Shown in pieces: positions 1 to 10,158 of a DNA stretch of 45,437 nt. The notes under the pieces were generated by a model. It ran no database searches. It was given only the letters and a program-made list of their open reading frames with translations, and was not told the origin of the DNA. The stretch is from the NCBI RefSeq assembly GCF_000372725.1, contig NW_005200600.1, positions 200,735-246,171 of the forward strand, read 5' to 3'. The stretch's first letter is position 1, and each line of letters begins with the position of its first letter. Position numbers and translations under genes: made by a program. Source of the DNA: Emiliania huxleyi CCMP1516 (lineage: Eukaryota > Haptophyta > Isochrysidales > Noelaerhabdaceae).

Positions 1-14
1 ACGCTCCCCCCCTA

Positions 15-144
15 GCGCTGCCTCGCAGGCAGCGCCGCGCCTCGCGGGCACGTCTCCCCGCTCGGCGCTCTCGGCACGGCTTCCGCCGTCGCCTCGACTC
101 GTACCGTCAATTAGGCAGCGCCAGCCAACGCGCAGGCGCTGCCT
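15..144. repeat. Inverted-repeat modules within the satellite monomer (example copy)
   Basis: At 15-35 GCGCTGCCT and AGGCAGCGC form a 9-bp stem with a 3-nt loop. About 80 bp later AGGCAGCGCC (113-122) and GGCGCTGCCT (135-144) form a second 10-bp inverted pair with a 12-nt spacer. The same word family recurs in the other monomers, with small changes in some (AGGCAGAGCC), so each ~382-bp unit has up to four related half-sites. Confidence 0.8.
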
Positions 145-2924
145 TCGCGCCCTCGGCACGGCGGCTCGACGCCCCTCCGCCGGGCCTCGGGCACGTGAAC
201 GCAGCCTCGCGGCTGCGGCGGCGGCAGCCAAGCTGCTCGCCTCGACATGGCTCGGGCCGGCGCCAGCGTGGCCGGCTCCATCCGCCATCGTGCCGTATTT
301 CGCACCGTCTCACGATTCGCCCACCGACACGCTGCTCGCGCGTCGTCGTGTGTGGCGTCGAGCGGGCGCCCTCGCCGGCCGCCACGCTCCCCCCTAGCGC
401 TGCCTCGCAAGCAGCGCCGAGCCTCGCGGGCACGTCTCCCCGCTCGGCGCTCTCGGCACGGCCTCCGCCGTCGCCTCGACTCGTCCCGTCAATTAGGCAG
501 CGCCAGCCAACGCGCCGGCGCTGCCCTCGCGCCCTCGGCACGGCGGCTCGACGCCCCTCCGCCGGGCCTCGGGCACGCGAACGCAGCCTCGCGGCCGCGG
601 CGGCGGCAGCCAAGCTGCTCGCCTCGACATGGCTCGGGCCGGCGCCATCGTGGCCGCCGCCATCGCCATCGTCCCGTCTTTCCCCTACCGTCTCACGACT
701 CGCCCACCGACACGCCGCTCGCGCGTCGTCGTGTGTGGCGTCGAGCGGGCGCCCTCGCCGGCCGCCACGCTCCCCCCCTAGCGCTGCCTCGCAAGCAGCG
801 CCGAGCCTCGCGGGCACGTCTCCCTGCTCGGCGCTCTCGGCACGGCCTCCGCCGTCGCCTCGACTCGTACCGTCAGCTAGGCAGAGCCAGCCAACGCGCA
901 GGCGCTGCCTTCGCGCCCTCGGCACGGCGGCTCGACGCCCCTCCGCCGGGCCTCGGGCACGTGAACGCAGCCTCACGGCTGCAGCGGCGGCAGCCAAGCT
1001 GCTCGCCTCGACATGGCTCGGGCCGGCGCCAACGTGGGCGCCGCCATCGCCATCGTCCCGCCTTTCGCACCGTCTCACGATTCGCCCACCGACACGCTGC
1101 TCACGCGTCGTCGTGTGTGGCGTCGAGCGGGCGCCCTCGCCAGCCGCCACGCTCCCCCTAGCGCTGCCTCGCAGGCAGCGCCGCGGGTCGCTGGCACGTA
1201 GCCCCGCTCGGCGCCCTCGGCACGGCCTCCGCCGTCGCCTCGACTCGTACCGTCTGTTAGGCAGAGCCAGCCAACGCGCAGGCGCTGCCTTCGCGCCCTC
1301 GGCACGGCGGCTCGACGCCGCCCCTGCTGGGCCTCGGGCACGCGAACGCAGCCTCGCGGCTGCGGCGGCGGCAGCCAAGCTGCTCGCTTCGACATGGCTC
1401 GGGCCGGCGCCATCGTGGCCGCCGCCATCGCCATCGTCCCGTTTTCCACCTACCGTCTCACGACTCGCCCACCGACACGCTGCTCGCGCGTCGTCGTGTG
1501 TGGCGTCGAGCGGGCGCCCTCGCCAGCCGCCACGCTCCCCCCTAGCGCTGCCTCGCAGGCAGCGCCGCGCCTCGCGGGCACGTAGCCCCGCTCGGCGCCC
1601 TCAGCACGGCCTCCGCCGTCGCTTCGACTCGTACCGTCTGTTAGGCAGCGCCAGCCAACGCGCAGGCGCTGCCTTCGCGCCCTCGGCACGGCGGCTCGAC
1701 GCCCCTCCGCCGGGCCTCGGGCACGCGAACCCAGCCTCGCGGCTGCGGCGGCGGCAGCCAGGCCGCTCGCCTCGACATGGCTCGGGCCAGCACCAGCGTG
1801 GCCGCCGCCATCCGCCATCGTGCCGTATTTCGCACCGTCTCACGACTCGCCCACCGACACGCTGCTCACGCGTCGTCGTGTGTGGCGTCGAGCGGGCGCC
1901 CTCGACGGCCGCCACGCTCCCCCCTAGCGTTGCCTCGCAGGCAGTGCCGAGCCTCGCGGGCACGTAGCCTCGCTCGGCGCTCTCGGCACGGCCTCCGCCG
2001 TCGCCTCGACTCGTACCGTCAATTAGGCAGCGCCAGCCAACGCGCAGGCGCTGCCTTCGCGCCCTCGGCACGGCGGCTCGACGCCCCTCCGCCGGGCCTC
2101 GGGCACGCGAACGCAGCCTCGCGGCTGCGGCGGCGGCAGCCAAGCTGCTCGCCTCGACATGGCTCGGGCCGGCGCCAACGTGGCCGCCGCCATCGCCATC
2201 GTCCCGTCTTTCTCCTACCGTCTCACGATTCGCCCACCGACACGCTGCTCGCGCGTCGTCGTGTGTGGCGTCGAGCGGGCGCCCTCGCCGGCCGCCACGC
2301 TCCCCCCTAGCGCTGCCTCGCAAGCAGCGCCGAGCCTCGCGGGCGCGTAGCCCCGCTCGGCGCCCTCAGCACGGCCTCCGCCGTCGCCTCGACTCGTACC
2401 GTCTGTTAGGCAGAGCCAGCCAACGCGCAGGCGCTGCCTTCGCGCCCTCGGCACGGCGGCTCGACGCCGCCCCTGCTGGGCCTCGGGCACGCGAACGCAG
2501 CCTCGCGGCTGCGGCGGCGGCAGCCAAGCTGCTCGCCTCGACATGGCTCGGGCCAGCACCAGCGTGGCCGCCGCCATCGCCATCGTCCCGCCTTTCGCAC
2601 CGTCTCACGACTCGCCCACCGACACGCTGCTCGCGCGTCGTCGTGTGTTGCGTCGAGCGGGCGCCCTCGCCAGCTGCCACGCTCCCCCTAGCGCTGCCTC
2701 GCAGGCAGCGCCGCGCCTCGCGGGCACGTAGCCTCGCTCGGCGCCCTCAGCACGGCCTCCGCCGTCGCCTCGACTCGTACCGTCTGTTAGGCAGAGCCAG
2801 CCAACGCGCAGGCGCTGCCCTCGCGCCCTCGGCACGGCGGCTCGACGCCGCCCCTGCTGGGCCTCGGGCACGCGAACGAAGCCTCGCGGCTGCGGCGGCG
2901 GCAGCCAAGCTGCTCGCCTCGACA

Positions 2925-5057
2925 TGGCTCGGGCCAGCACCAGCGTGGCCGCCGCCATCGCCACCGTTCCGTATTTCGCACCGTCTCACGATTCGCCCAC
3001 CGACACGCTGCTCACGCGTCGTCGTGTGTTGCGTCGAGCGGGCGCCCTCGCCGGCCGCCACGCTCCCCCCTAGCGCTGCCTCGCAGGCAGCGCCGAGCCT
3101 CGCGGGCACGTAGCCCCGCTCGGCGCTCTCGGCACGGCTTCCGCCGTCGCCTCGACTCGTACCGTCTGTTAGGCAGAGCCAGCCAACGCGCAGGCGCTGC
3201 CTTCGCGCCCTCGGCACGGCGGCTCGACGCCCCTCCGCCGGGCCTCGGGCACGCGAACGCAGCCTCGCGGCTGCGGCGGCGGCAGCCAAGCTGCTCGCCT
3301 CGACATGGCTCGGGCCGGCACCAGCGTGGCCGCCGCCATCCGCCATCATCCCGTTTTCCACCTACCGTCTCACGATTCGCCCGCCGACACGCTGCTCACG
3401 CGTCGTCGTGTGTGGCGTCGAGCGGGCGCCCTCGCCGGCCGCCACGCTCCCCCCTAGCGCTGCCTCGCAGGCAGCGCCGAGCCTCGCGGGCACGTAGCCC
3501 CGCTCGGCGCTCTCGGCACGGCTTCCGCCGTCGCCTCGACTCGTACCGTCTGTTAGGCAGAGCCAGCCAACGCGCAGGCGCTGCCCTCGCGCCCTCGGCA
3601 CGGCGGCTCGACGCCCCTCCGCCGGGCCTCGGGCACGTGAACGCAGCCTCGCGGCTGCGGCGGCGGCAGCCAGGCTGCTCGCCTCGACATGGCTCGGGCC
3701 GGCGCCATCGTGGCCGCCGCCATCGCCATCGTCCCGTTTTCCACCTACCGTCTCACGATTCGCCCACCGACACGCTGCTCGCGCGTCGTCGTGTGTGGCG
3801 TCGAGCGGGCGCCCTCGCCAGCTGCCACGCTCCCCCTAGCGCTGCCTCGCAGGCAGCGCCGCGCCTCGCGGGCACGTAGCCTCGCTCGGCGCCCTCAGCA
3901 CGGCCTCCGCCGTCGCCTCGACTCGTACCGTCTGTTAGGCAGAGCCAGCCAACGCGCAGGCGCTGCCCTCGCGCCCTCGGCACGGCGGCTCGACGCCGCC
4001 CCTGCTGGGCCTCGGGCACGCGAACGAAGCCTCGCGGCTGCGGCGGCGGCAGCCAAGCTGCTCGCCTCGACATGGCTCGGGCCAGCACCAGCGTGGCCGC
4101 CGCCATCGCCACCGTTCCGTATTTCGCACCGTCTCACGATTCGCCCACCGACACGCTGCTCACGCGTCGTCGTGTGTTGCGTCGAGCGGGCGCCCTCGCC
4201 GGCCGCCACGCTCCCCTCTAGCGCTGCCTCGCAGGCAGCGCCGAGCCTCGCGGGCACGTAGCCCCGCTCGGCGCTCTCGGCACGGCTTCCGCCGTCGCCT
4301 CGACTCGTACCGTCTGTTAGGCAGCGCCAGCCAACGCGCAGGCGCTGCCTTCGCGCCCTCGGCACGGCGGCTCGACGCCGCCCCTGCTGGGCCTCGGGCA
4401 CGCGAACGCAGCCTCGCGGCTGCGGCGGCGGCAGCCAAGCTGCTCGCCTCGACATGGCTCGGGCCGGCACCAGCGTGGCCGCCGCCATCCGCCATCATCC
4501 CGTTTTCCACCTACCGTCTCACGATTCGCCCGCCGACACGCTGCTCGCGCGTCGTCGTGTGTGGCGTCGAGCGGGCGCCCTCGCCGGCCGCCACGCTCCC
4601 CCCTAGCGCTGCCTCGCAGGCAGCGCCGAGCCTCGCGGGCACGTAGCCCCGCTCGGCGCTCTCGGCACGGCTTCCGCCGTCGCCCCGACTCGTACCGTCC
4701 GTTAGGCAGAGCCAGCCAACGCGCAGGCGCTGCCCTCGCGCCCTCGGCACGGCGGCTCGACGCCCCTGCCGGGCCTCGGGCACGCGAACGCAGCCTCGCG
4801 GCTGCGGCGGCGGCAGCCAAGCTGCTCGCTTCGACATGGCTCGGGCCGGCGCCATCGTGGCCGCCGCCATCGCCATCGTCCCGTTTTCCACCTACCGTCT
4901 CACGACTCGCCCACCGACACGCCGCTCGCGCGTCGTCGTGTGTGGCGTCGAGCGGGCGCCCTCGCCGGCCGCCACGCTCCCCCCTAGCGCTGCCTCGCAG
5001 GCAGCGCCGAGCCTCGCGGGCATGTAGCCCCGCTCGGCGCTCTCAGCACGGCTTCCT
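2925..5057. repeat. Higher-order trimer repeat inside the satellite
   Basis: The monomer variants starting near 2925, 3306 and 3689 reappear in the same order at 4072, 4453 and 4836, a shift of 1147-1148 bp. Diagnostic differences (GCCAGCACCAGC followed by ACCGTTCCG; GGCACC followed by CATCATCCCG; GGCGCCATCG followed by GTTTTCC) match between trimers better than between neighbouring monomers. This is a two-copy higher-order repeat. The first seven monomers do not follow the same order clearly. Confidence 0.8.
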
Positions 5058-5427
5058 GCTGTAGCTCCTCGCTCGCCTGCGACGCCTGTGGAGTGCGCTC
5101 GTATCGGTAGAGGAGCGGCAGTGCGAGACCCGCCGCTCCTCTACCTCACGACATGAGAAAGAAGCACGAACCTTCACCTTGTGAGACCGGCAGTGGAGAG
5201 CCCCTCCCGCCTTCCCGATCTACGGGCCGCCAGTGGCGATAACGGCCGCCGCTCGGCCTCGACGGACAACCCGAGTGAAGGCGAAACGCCATATCGCCGC
5301 GACGCCGCCGACGGCCGAGGACGAGTCCGAATGGGACCGTCACTCACTCAATTTGGGGATCCTCCACGCGCTGCGCTACGCTTCGGAGTCGCTCACCCCG
5401 GGATCGCTCCTTCCCTCGCTCCGGATT
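5058..5427. other. Unique sequence between satellite and direct repeat
   Basis: Short frames of up to 120 codons exist, but none resembles a known protein and none has support from splice signals. The stretch ends in the first copy of the 140-bp direct repeat. Confidence 0.5.
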
Positions 5428-6009
5428 GGGGAAACTCTGAGCTCCCTCCGCGTACGCTACGCTCCCTTCGGAGAGAGCCCCAGAGTCTTACCGCGCTCCG
5501 GATCCTCTTTAGCCCATCTCTGAGAGTTAGAGTGACTGGCTAGAGACGACGACGACGATACAGTTCATGATAAACAAACTTTAGTTTGTGCTAGTGAACT
5601 GAGGAGAAGCGGGTCGAGCCTCGGCGCAGAGGGCAGCGCCTAGCGGGCGGGAACCCTTACCCCCGCGCCCGCCGCTGCCCGCCGCTTTGTGCGCGGGACA
5701 TCCGAGCGCCACGAGGCTCCGACACAGCTCCCGACTAGCGTCGGCTCCTGCTCAGACAGGCGCCAACCTATCAGTTCTCAAAGCGACCCACCACCATCCC
5801 TCATCTACCGCCCGATCGAATCGCATTCGTCTCTTGCGAGTCCTCTTGCTCCAAGAGGTTCCAGAGAACGGGGAAACTCTGAGCTCCCTCCGCGTACGCT
5901 ACGCTCCCTTCGGAGAGAGCCCCAGAGTCTTACCGCGCTCCGGATCCTCTTTAGCCCATCTCTGAGAGTTAGAGTGACTGGCTAGAGACGACGACGACGA
6001 TACAGTTCA
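5428..6009. repeat. 140-bp direct repeat pair flanking a 302-bp core
   Basis: 5428-5567 and 5870-6009 appear identical by eye, offset 442 bp. They start GGGGAAACTCTGAGCTCC and end in GACGACGACGATACAGTTCA. The layout resembles a small LTR or TRIM-like element or a segmental duplication. I found no primer-binding site, coding capacity or target-site duplication, so the class is open. Confidence 0.75.
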
Positions 6010-6189
6010 GAGACCTCGAAAAGAATTTTCGCTGGGAAGGAAGCCTTGGTGGAGTATAGGTACGAGGGTGGTGTGGCATCTCTTGCGGGTCTCGCCAGGG
6101 GCGCCTACCAACCTCGCTTGCGAGGGGCGTGTGGCTTGTCTGAACGGACTCGTGAGGGGAGCCTGCCAACCTCATTCGTCGAAGCGGCG

Positions 6190-8762
6190 CTTCGCTTCAC
6201 AACGACCCCGCCGCAATCGTCGCCGGCGCGCGACAGGCTCCCGTCGGCCGGACTGCCCTCGACGAGTGGGTGTCGCCAACCAAAGCGACACGCACTCGAG
6301 GGTAGTGCCGACGGGACGCGGCTCGAGGGCGACTCTCGCGAAGGCACGGCTGGCAACCGTGGCGCGGGGCTCGCGCTCGACAAGACCGGGATCGCTCTAC
6401 CGGCAAACCTCTCGCTGACATGCGCGCACCGTCGAGCTGACGGCGGGCGCGCTGAGGTCGCACGCCTCCCAAGTCATATGCCACGGCGTGCGATCTAGAA
6501 TCAGCACACGCGCCTCTGCTTGCATACACTCATACATTGGATTGTCATTGCCTGTGAGTGCGAGATAAGGCTAGCGGTTGGCGGCTAGCCTCTGAGGAGA
6601 GTGACCAGAGACACCTCACAAGACCCCACACACGGTCTAGTCCGGCCTCGCGGTCGGCGGAGATTGCTAGAGGCCGAGCAAGCCTGCTCTAGCCTCACGC
6701 GTTCGCCCCTGTTGTCTGTTGTTTGTTGTGCCCTTGTTTGTTTCTCTTGGCACCTGGGAGTGCTGGGGGGGGCGATAGGGAGAATGTGGCCCTGAGTTAT
6801 GTGTACGCCAACTCAGGGTGTGTGGCAGCCAGCTGGCTGTGTGTCTTGTGAGCCTGTTTGTGTCTTTGTGTCGCTCGTGCGTGTCGTCATCATCTGTCCC
6901 GCGTCCACCCATACCGCGTTCGTGTCCAGTCCGAGCCTGACTGTTGTTCATCTTTCTACATACATACATGGGGAAGACGACACCGAGGAGGACGAACCAG
7001 TGGAAATCCCGCCGTCAGCTGTCACGATGCACCCGAAGGGGACCCCAGCGCCAGCATCAGCCGTGGAGGTACAAACAAGTGTCCGATGAGTGAGAGAGTG
7101 GACCTGAGCAACGATATGACTTGGCGGCAAATGATCGCAGTGGGCGTCAGAAGAGTCATCCTTGCGCGAGGAGAGCTCGATAAACTCGAGGGGCCAGGAT
7201 ATGCCGCGAGGAGGGCAGAGTTGCTTGCGCCGAGAGGCGAGAGCAAGGGATCGGCAGGCGGCGGCGTCGTCGCAGAACGAGGCAGAGGGGAGCGAAGCGG
7301 CAGAGGAGGAAGCGACAGGAGGGAGAACGACGAGAGTGGGACGACCGCGAGGTGGCATGAAGGTTGCAGCGAGAATCGGCGAGGGACTGCGAAGGGAGAT
7401 AGAAAGAGGCAGACGACCAAGGATTAGGGTGGGCGACGGCTAGCACCACACTCCTCTCCTTAATGGGTTGTGTGTTTTCTTTCTTTCTTTTTTCGGGGCA
7501 TCCCTCCCTTGGCTTGTCTGTTTTCTTTCTTTTACGGGGCACGGGACTTGGCGCGCACTGGCACTAACACGTGTTCGTGCCTCGAAAAGAACTGGGAGCA
7601 CAAGGATTCGAAAGGGACAGCGTGGTTGTTCTCTCTCCCTCCCCCTCTGGCGATCTAGCTCTTAGCATGACCTCCCCCCTCCATTTGCGCAGCAACACCT
7701 GAAAGCTCAAACTTTTAGGCCCTCCGAATTCGGACCGGAGCGTAGTGGAGTGGGCCCCGAGTTAAGGGCGACGGACGCTTGCCACATTTCTTGTTGGCTT
7801 CTAAAAATCTCTCTCTCTCTTGCGTCCTACATGTACATGTGCATGCGCATGTGCATGCACATGCACCTAGCCTCCATCAACGCCTCTCCCCGGCGCAGAG
7901 GGGCCTCCGGAGGGATGCTCAACCGCTTCACGCCACGCCGCTTGCGGCGGTCCTAATAAGCACTTGGAGCACTTGGAGTGCAGTCGGTAGCCTCACACCC
8001 AGGAAATTGCCCCTGGGGCATGTATGTATGTAGGAAGGTGAAGAACAGCCAGGCTCGGACTGGACACGAACGCGGTATGGGTGGACGCTGGACAGATGAT
8101 GACGGCACGCACGAGCGACACACAGACACAAACAGGCTCACAAGACACACAGCCAGCGGGCTGCCACACACCCTGAGTAGGCGTACACACATAACTCAAG
8201 GCCACATCCTCCCTGTCGCCCCCCTCAGCACTCCAAGGTGCCAAGAGAACAAGCAAGGGCACAACAAACAACAGACGACAGGAAGTAACATGCGAGGCTA
8301 GAGCAGGCTTGCTCCACCTCTAGCAATCTCGCCGGCCGGCGAGGCACGGACGAGACCGTGTGTGGGGTCTAGTGAGGTGTCTATGGACGCCCTCCTCACA
8401 GGCTAGCTGCCTACTGCTAGCCCTATCTCGCACTCACGGGTGGTGACAATTCATTGTATCAGTGTATGCGAGCAGAGGCGCGTGTGCTAAATCTAGGCCG
8501 CACGTCGTGGCACTATGACGGAGGTAGACGTGCGGCCTAGACGTGCGGCCGCAGCGCGCCCGCCGCAGGCTCGGCGGTGCGCGCGTGTTAGCGAGAAAGT
8601 TGCGGTTAGAGCCATGCCCGACTTTTTCGAAGACGAGCCCCGCGCCACGGATGCCAGCCGTGACCGGCACACACTCGACGAGGACAGTCCGGCCTACGGG
8701 AACGTGTCGCGCGCCGGCGACGGTTGGGATGCGGCGTGGTGGTTTCGTGTACGAAGCGAAGA
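6190..8762. mobile_element. Foldback-like element with ~0.75-kb inverted arms
   Basis: The left arm (about 6190-6970) and right arm (about 8019-8762) are imperfect reverse complements over most of their length. The inner edge is sharp: CTACATACATACATG at 6956-6970 pairs with CATGTATGTATGTAG at 8019-8033. Outer portions pair as CGCCGGCGCGCGAC (6221-6234) with its complement near 8706-8719. The left arm has about 75 bp of extra sequence near 6280-6350. The ~1.05-kb core (6971-8018) shows no transposase, so this is probably a non-autonomous foldback DNA element or an old inverted duplication. Confidence 0.8.
6971..8018. other. Core of the foldback element, no recognised gene
   Basis: Open frames up to ~190 codons are present but have no recognisable domain. 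Near 7180-7300 the minus strand resembles a plus-strand stretch at 39262-39362 (shared words CTGCGACGACGCCG and CCCTTGCTCTCGCCTCTCGG). 7953-8012 is a reverse-complement relative of 21190-21243. Confidence 0.5.
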
Positions 8763-8893
8763 TGGCACGACCACCGCCCTGCATCGCAGACCGGGCAAGG
8801 AGGGGCCTGCTCCCGTTCCGCGAGAGGAACAGGAGGTCTCCCCCCCTCCCCCGGCCTGAGCAGCTACGGGTGGAAGGCAGCCCCTTGAGTCGA

Positions 8894-8961
8894 GGGCGGC
8901 GCGACCACTGCCGAGCTCCAACAGCCAAAGGCCTGGGCGTCTGCTGATGGTCGCGCCGCCC
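8894..8961. repeat. 14-bp perfect inverted repeat with 40-nt loop
   Basis: GGGCGGCGCGACCA at 8894-8907 and its exact complement at 8948-8961. Confidence 0.75.
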
Positions 8962-9202
8962 CGCTCCGCGCCGCCCGCCGCCGCGCCGCGCCGCCGCCCT
9001 CTAATTATTAATTCATTAATAACTAATAATTATTATTACCCACCCGCCGCCGCGCCGCCCCGCCCTGCGCCGCCCGCTGCCTCGCCGCGCCGCCGCCTCG
9101 CGCCGCCCGCCGCCGCGCCGCGCCGCCGCCCGATGATTAATAATTAATAAATAATACTCGATCATTAATAATGTGTGTGTGTGTGCGTGTGTGTGTGTGT
9201 TT
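8962..9202. repeat. GC-rich low complexity with AT islands and a GT tract
   Basis: CCG/CGC-rich low-complexity DNA is broken by two AT-only islands (about 9001-9040 and 9133-9170, TTAATAAT-like), followed by a (GT)n tract at 9171-9202. No gene is visible. Confidence 0.7.
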
Positions 9203-9669
9203 GTTTGCGCGATGGCAGGGAAGGGCAGGGCAGGCACGAGCCGCAAGTGGCGTCGGCGACGCGGCGAGGACACGATGGTGACGCCCACAGCGCAGCGTGC
9301 GCGGCAGCAGTGCCGCCGGCGGCCCCACGCCGCATCAGCTGCGCTCTGAGTGAGTCAGGCTGCGCTGCACAGCCTGCTGAGCACGTTCCCGACGAGCGTC
9401 GCGCCACGCGGGTCCGCCGCAGGCGACGCGGGCGGCGAGCCGATGCGCGTGTCGTAGGCGTAGGCAGCGCTGGCGAAGCGAGGCGGCCGGCGCCGGCCCC
9501 CGGAGGCGGTTGCAGCGAGAGCAGCGAGGTAAAAGACACTGTTGAAAGGGTGGGGAGCGGCCTGCCGTCGAGCAGCACGCCGCGCAAGCCCGCTGCCGGC
9601 GACCCGATCGAGAGCTCGTAGTCATGGAACTATTCAGCGCGCCATCGCGCCCGAGGCAGCCCGCCCTGG

Positions 9670-9847
9670 CTCTGTAGGCCTTCCCAGACAGCTTGGCGAG
9701 GCTGTACAGAAGGCCCAGAGCATGCTGGGCAGGCTCCCGTCGAGCGACGAGCCATGCTGGCTCCTCGCGGGCGGCGAGCTCGAAGACCCGCTCGGAGCTT
9801 CGCCCAGCCCGGCGAGCCCGCCCGCACGCCCGCGGCCGCAGACATGT
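9670..9847 (+). CDS. Possible exon upstream of the PH/CH gene
   Basis: The plus-strand frame between a candidate acceptor (CTCTGTAG just before 9670) and a strong donor (GTAAGA at 9848) reads like protein (LGEAVQKAQSMLGRLPSSDE). It could be a 5' exon of the PH/CH gene or of a separate small gene. The minus strand also has an open frame here, and I cannot show how this exon would join in frame to 10159. No domain is recognised. The surrounding ~1 kb (9203-10158) otherwise has only overlapping low-support frames. Confidence 0.2.
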
Positions 9848-10158
9848 AAGACCAGCTTCTTGGCGTTTCCTTCCTGCCAGCGCTCACACACATGCCAAAA
9901 GACACCTCGCAGCGCGCGTGACGTGACCGAAGCGGCACGCCTCGGCGCCGCGAGAGCAGCCGGTCGACGTCGGCACCAAGCGCGCGGCCGCCGGGCGCCT
10001 CCGAACCGACAGGGGCGCCGCGGCAGTAGAGAGCACTCCACTCACATACATTGTACCGCGACCGTTTTTCTGGTCCCCGGGTGGCCTTGCGGAGGGCGGC
10101 TTGGCGCAAGGGCGGCGACCGCGAAGTCAAGTGCTCAACAAGTGCTGGAGCTCCAGCG

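Larger units (their letters stand above)
1..5057. repeat. Tandem satellite array, ~382-bp monomer, about 13 copies
   Basis: A conserved box (CGACATGGCTCGGGCC) recurs with its ATG at 247, 629, 1013, 1394, 1777, 2159, 2543, 2925, about 3306, 3689, 4072, 4453 and 4836, a mean spacing of about 382 bp. The array runs off the left end of the window and stops near 5057, where the sequence diverges. It is very GC-rich, so long open frames exist on both strands, but they only reflect the scarcity of stop codons. Each monomer carries short inverted repeats built from GGCGCTGCCT and its complement. No gene is supported here. Confidence 0.95.

Noticed and set aside
1..5057. CRISPR array
   Set aside because: Repeats are long and contiguous without unique spacers, and the genome is eukaryotic.
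107..5064. Long open frames (up to 590 codons) on both strands of the satellite
   Set aside because: They follow the 382-bp repeat, occur in several frames at once and have no domain; GC-rich repeats simply lack stops.
9175..10051. Several overlapping frames of 90-200 codons on both strands
   Set aside because: No domain, mutual overlap and GC bias; only one possible exon is listed at low confidence.
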